The notes below the pieces were generated by a model. That model searched no databases. It had not been told where the DNA came from and saw nothing but the letters and a program-made list of their open reading frames with translations. A DNA stretch of 8,269 nucleotides, from the NCBI GenBank assembly GCA_031548675.1, contig JAVBQU010000095.1:1-8269 (forward strand), in the 5' to 3' direction. The stretch comes from JAVBQU01 sp031548675 (GTDB lineage Bacteria; Bacteroidota; Bacteroidia; Bacteroidales; P3). Shown here one piece after another: positions 5,531 to 8,269 of the stretch. Position numbers and translations under genes: made by a program. Position 1 is the first letter of the stretch, and the number at the start of each line of letters is the position of its first letter.

Positions 5531-6610
5531 TTAAATACCGTATGTATTTTTAATTGCAGCTATTATTTTTTCTCCGGCTTTTCCATTGCCATAAAGCTGT
5601 ATATCGAAATCAGGATTTTTTTCTTGCATTTGCAAAAATGCTTCAATTATATCCGAATATTGCGTTCCGGCTAAGTAATTGAATTCATTTTCTACAAGTT
5701 CTACCCATTCAGTTTCATTCCTCAAAGTAACGCATTTTTTCTTAAAAAAGTATGCTTCTTTTTGCAGACCGCCGCTATCCGTTAGAACAGATGTACAATT
5801 TTGTAATAAGTAAATCATTTCCAAATAACCTACAGGTTCTATAAATAGAATAGAAGATGCTAAAAAATCGTAGTCCAATGCAGCTAATTTTGCCTTAGTT
5901 CTGGGATGCAGCGGACATACAATGCTTGTATGCTTGGTAGATATTTCTTCCAATGCCTTGAAAATAGAACCTAATATAGTCGGATTGTCTGTACTTTCTG
6001 CCCTGTGTAATGTACACAAAGCATATTGTTTGGGTAAGGATATAGATAACGGACGGCTTTTTTGAGCATAAAACATGGCTGCATCCTGCATTACATCCCC
6101 CGATAAAACAATTTTAGCTTGAATATTTTTATATCCTTCCTTTTCCAAATTTGAAATAGCCTCATAGGTGGGACAAAATAAAATATCGCTGATTCTGTCC
6201 GTTAAAATGCGGTTAATTTCTTCAGGCATCTGCATGTTAAACGACCTGAGCCCTGCTTCAACATGAGCAACAGGTATATGCAGTTTTTTAGCAGCTAAGG
6301 CTCCGGCAAGTGTAGAATTGGTATCGCCGTATACCAACATCAAATCCGGTTTCTCTATAAGCAATAATTCTTCTATTTTACTTAGCATTTGTCCTGTCAT
6401 AGCCCCATGATTCAACCCATTAATGTTTAAATTATAGCGAGGCTTAGGGATATCCATCTCTTCAAAAAAAACATCAGACATATTACTATCATAATGCTGT
6501 CCGGTATGAATAATTAACTCTTCTATATTTTTTTCTTTGGCAAGAAGCCGGCTGATAACAGCCGCTTTTATGAATTGAGGACGAGCTCCTATAATGGTAA
6601 TTATTTTCAT
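5531..6610 (-). CDS. wecB: Non-hydrolysing UDP-N-acetylglucosamine 2-epimerase
   Basis: This cytoplasmic enzyme inverts C2 of a UDP-N-acetyl sugar, classically UDP-GlcNAc to UDP-ManNAc, to make a precursor for the polymer. The 359-residue length is typical. Hallmarks run in order: GARPQFIKAA (8-17), HTGQHYD (35-41), VYGDTNSTLAG (93-103, Asp96), HVEAGLRSF (116-124, Glu118), MPEEINRILTD (128-138, Glu131), LHRAES (201-206, His202), HPRTKAKL, and TDSGGLQKEA near the C terminus. These residues match the catalytic Asp, two Glu and His of the E. coli enzyme. The GARPQFIKA opening rather than GTRPE recalls, from memory, the WbpI/WlbD branch that acts on UDP-diacetamido-glucuronate, so the substrate and the symbol are uncertain. 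No ManNAc dehydrogenase (wecC) is in the window. It starts two bases after the membrane protein's stop. A short palindrome (GGTATTAAATACC, 5527-5539) covers its own stop. Confidence 0.93.
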   Translation of the reverse strand: MKIITIIGARPQFIKAAVISRLLAKEKNIEELIIHTGQHYDSNMSDVFFEEMDIPKPRYNLNINGLNHGAMTGQMLSKIEELLLIEKPDLMLVYGDTNSTLAGALAAKKLHIPVAHVEAGLRSFNMQMPEEINRILTDRISDILFCPTYEAISNLEKEGYKNIQAKIVLSGDVMQDAAMFYAQKSRPLSISLPKQYALCTLHRAESTDNPTILGSIFKALEEISTKHTSIVCPLHPRTKAKLAALDYDFLASSILFIEPVGYLEMIYLLQNCTSVLTDSGGLQKEAYFFKKKCVTLRNETEWVELVENEFNYLAGTQYSDIIEAFLQMQEKNPDFDIQLYGNGKAGEKIIAAIKNTYGI

Positions 6611-6612
6611 AT

Positions 6613-7875
6613 CTATATTTTTATACTTTGTGTGTTAGGTAATTTATAAGCGGCAATAGCTGCCACTATACTTAAAAATACCCATAAAAAGGTATATCCT
6701 AAAAAGGCACTCGGCATAGCTCCTATCAAGGGGAAAGAGACAATAATAGCATATACTGTGGTACGGGCTTTGGAAGATAAATACGCATTATGCCGGGCAT
6801 AATAAAATAGATAAGCCAGCCATGAGCACAACAATAACAGTATACCTATGCCATATTGGGCAAAAATTTCTACAAACAAATTATGGGGGTTGATAATATT
6901 CGCATCCGGATTTTTTTGTAATACAGAGGCTTCAAAACCTCCTGCTCCAATTCCCATGCCATGTGAGTCTTTGAGCATATTTATTCCGGATTTAATCATT
7001 TTTATTCGTTCATTCGATGATTCATCGCTGCTATGCAAAACTGTTGCCATACGATAACGTATGGCATAAAAAGGATTATATTTTCGGGGAGCAAAAAAGA
7101 ATGCTATCAATAATAAGAGCAATAATATAATATATCTCTTTTTTATATGCTCTTTTTTTATTCTGTCTTTTAATAGAAGAAGAAAGCAAAGCATTTGAAT
7201 TATGATTACCAATAAGCCCATACGGTTTCCATTAATTAAAATAAAAGAAATATTTAACAAAAAGGCAGTAAAATATATATACTTTTGTTTAACGGTTTTA
7301 GCTTCTAATACTCCCCACAATAGGAATGGAAATAAAAACATTAAAAAAGCACCATAATCATTTACATTTCCAAATGTAGTTGAAGTATGGGGAACCGCAA
7401 CATCATGTCTGCCAATAACCCGTGACGGTTCGGACGATGCAAAATGGATTGAGGTCGTAATTTCAAATAAGCTAACCAAAGCCATAATAGCAAAGCATAA
7501 TAAGCAAAGCTTTCGTATGTAGTCAAAGGGATTCTCAATTTTTTTTATCAGAAAAGAAAACAATGGTAAAGCTGTAAAACCGATACTCATTACGATAAGT
7601 TCAGATTTTAAACCAACAATGGGATCTGGACTCCATTGTAAGGAAATAAAGCCATATAGGAGCCATATTACAAAAATGCCTATTCCAGCCCATATGGGAC
7701 GGGAAACATTTTTTACTTCTTTGAACATAGAAGGTAAAAACCATAGGAAGAAAGCTATTAGTAATAAACGTACAGGTTGATAACTTCCGAAAAATTCGGT
7801 TCCTGTACACATAGATACTATAATAAGTAAACAAGCTATTTGATATTTATTTAAATTTTGTGAACTATACTTCAT
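6613..7875 (-). CDS. O-antigen polymerase/ligase-like membrane protein (Wzy/WaaL type)
   Basis: This is a 420-residue inner-membrane protein with roughly eleven hydrophobic segments. It is predicted to join lipid-linked repeat units in the periplasm, as a Wzy polymerase or as a ligase. Features of the O-antigen ligase domain are visible: FGNVNDYGAF (168-177), INGNRMG (224-230, the usual S/N-x-x-R turn), a large periplasmic loop with scattered arginines (about 272-330), GMGIGAGGFEAS (316-327) and NPHNLFVEIFAQYGIG (329-344), whose histidine is the conserved family residue. Polymerases and ligases of this group cannot be separated from sequence alone, but a place inside a glycosyltransferase operon favours Wzy. 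Its ATG lies inside the end of the preceding glycosyltransferase gene (11-base overlap) and it stops two bases before the epimerase, so translational coupling is likely. No flippase is present in the window. Confidence 0.88.
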   Translation of the reverse strand: MKYSSQNLNKYQIACLLIIVSMCTGTEFFGSYQPVRLLLIAFFLWFLPSMFKEVKNVSRPIWAGIGIFVIWLLYGFISLQWSPDPIVGLKSELIVMSIGFTALPLFSFLIKKIENPFDYIRKLCLLCFAIMALVSLFEITTSIHFASSEPSRVIGRHDVAVPHTSTTFGNVNDYGAFLMFLFPFLLWGVLEAKTVKQKYIYFTAFLLNISFILINGNRMGLLVIIIQMLCFLLLLKDRIKKEHIKKRYIILLLLLLIAFFFAPRKYNPFYAIRYRMATVLHSSDESSNERIKMIKSGINMLKDSHGMGIGAGGFEASVLQKNPDANIINPHNLFVEIFAQYGIGILLLLCSWLAYLFYYARHNAYLSSKARTTVYAIIVSFPLIGAMPSAFLGYTFLWVFLSIVAAIAAYKLPNTQSIKI

Positions 7876-8269
7876 CTTTGATCGTTACCTTCTTATAAAT
7901 TTTTGATAACATTAGAACAACTGATTCTTCTGAATATTTTTCTGCACAACTACCTGCTATTTGCTTATGATCATATAAGTTTGCATTTGCATACATGTAT
8001 CTAAATGCTTCTATTAATTCTTTTTCATTATCCGGTTCTATTAGAATTCCATTGGTTTCATTTATTAAATCATTGGCTCCGCCATTCTTAACCGCAATTA
8101 TGGGCTTTCCGCATGCCATGGCTTCTACATATACAATACCGAAAGTTTCTATAACGCTTGCGAGTACAAAGATATTGCATTCTTTTAACTTTTCGGCAAG
8201 ATTTTTTTTATTAATCCATCCTAAAAGTTGAATTTTTTCTGTTAACTTACGATTTTCCAATTCCATTTT
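7865..8269 (-). CDS. GT4-family glycosyltransferase, C-terminal part (cut by window edge)
   Basis: Only the last 134 or so codons are visible and the frame stays open to the right edge, so the Met codon at 8266 is probably internal. The visible part is the donor-binding lobe of a GT-B enzyme: IQLLGWINKK, CNIFVLASVIETFGIVYVEA, ACGKPIIAVKNGG and NGILIEPDNEKELIEAF. Both glutamates of the EX7E motif are present (ETFGIVYVE), unlike in the neighbour at 4302-5507. The C-terminal helix ends in KDEV. About 230-260 residues should lie outside the window if the length is normal. Its last codons overlap the start of the polymerase-like gene by 11 bases, so it belongs to the same operon. Sugar specificity is unknown. 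Confidence 0.93.
   Translation of the reverse strand, partial: KMELENRKLTEKIQLLGWINKKNLAEKLKECNIFVLASVIETFGIVYVEAMACGKPIIAVKNGGANDLINETNGILIEPDNEKELIEAFRYMYANANLYDHKQIAGSCAEKYSEESVVLMLSKIYKKVTIKDEV

Noticed and set aside
5527..5539. Short palindrome GGTATT-A-AATACC over the epimerase stop codon
   Set aside because: It has only six pairs with a one-base centre, so no stable RNA hairpin can form, and such AT-rich palindromes are expected by chance.
1..8269. CRISPR arrays, tRNA/rRNA genes, insertion sequences, phage or defence genes
   Set aside because: No regularly spaced repeats, RNA-gene signatures, transposase or recombinase motifs were seen on either strand.

Overview
The window looks like the tail end of a surface-polysaccharide (capsule, O-antigen or exopolysaccharide) biosynthesis locus from a member of the Bacteroidota, most likely Bacteroidales. 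This rests on strong AT richness, the absence of Shine-Dalgarno sequences before starts, a perfect Bacteroidota -7 promoter box (TAnnTTTG) ahead of the only plus-strand gene, and proteins that read like Bacteroidales capsule proteins and a Bacteroidales GH27-type glycosidase. No species is claimed.

Right part (about 8269 to 1257, all minus strand, transcribed right to left): seven tightly packed genes. In transcription order they are the C-terminal part of a GT4 glycosyltransferase cut by the window edge; a multi-TM O-antigen polymerase/ligase-like protein; a non-hydrolysing UDP-GlcNAc 2-epimerase (wecB type); a GT4 glycosyltransferase with an altered EX7E motif; a polysaccharide deacetylase; a GT4 glycosyltransferase with a Cys-rich insert; and a polyprenyl-phosphate sugar-1-phosphate transferase of the MraY/WecA/WbpL family. 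Spacing is from an 11-base overlap to 23 bases, except for 79 bases before the last gene, which hold a hairpin-forming repeat. The inferred logic is that the last gene starts the repeat unit on undecaprenyl phosphate. The epimerase supplies an activated N-acetyl sugar, the GT4 enzymes extend the unit, the deacetylase trims acetyl groups, and the membrane protein polymerises or ligates the product. Neither a flippase nor a chain-length regulator is in the window. The operon promoter lies beyond the right edge.

Left part (1 to about 1256): a small zone of gene remnants. A plus-strand GH27-type alpha-galactosidase relic keeps its signal peptide, first strand and C-terminal half but has lost its catalytic centre through an apparently clean in-frame deletion. 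To its left is a truncated second copy of the sugar-1-phosphate transferase, in the same orientation as the intact gene. It is about 95% identical to the intact gene over the outer 120 bases but only about 66% over the next 70. The noncoding stretch between the two relics carries two strong inverted repeats and a promoter-like box.

No RNA gene, CRISPR array, insertion sequence or complete mobile element was seen. I do not see a wholly new biological system here. The most interesting signals are the two relics, the identity step between the paralogs, and the structured noncoding DNA around them.
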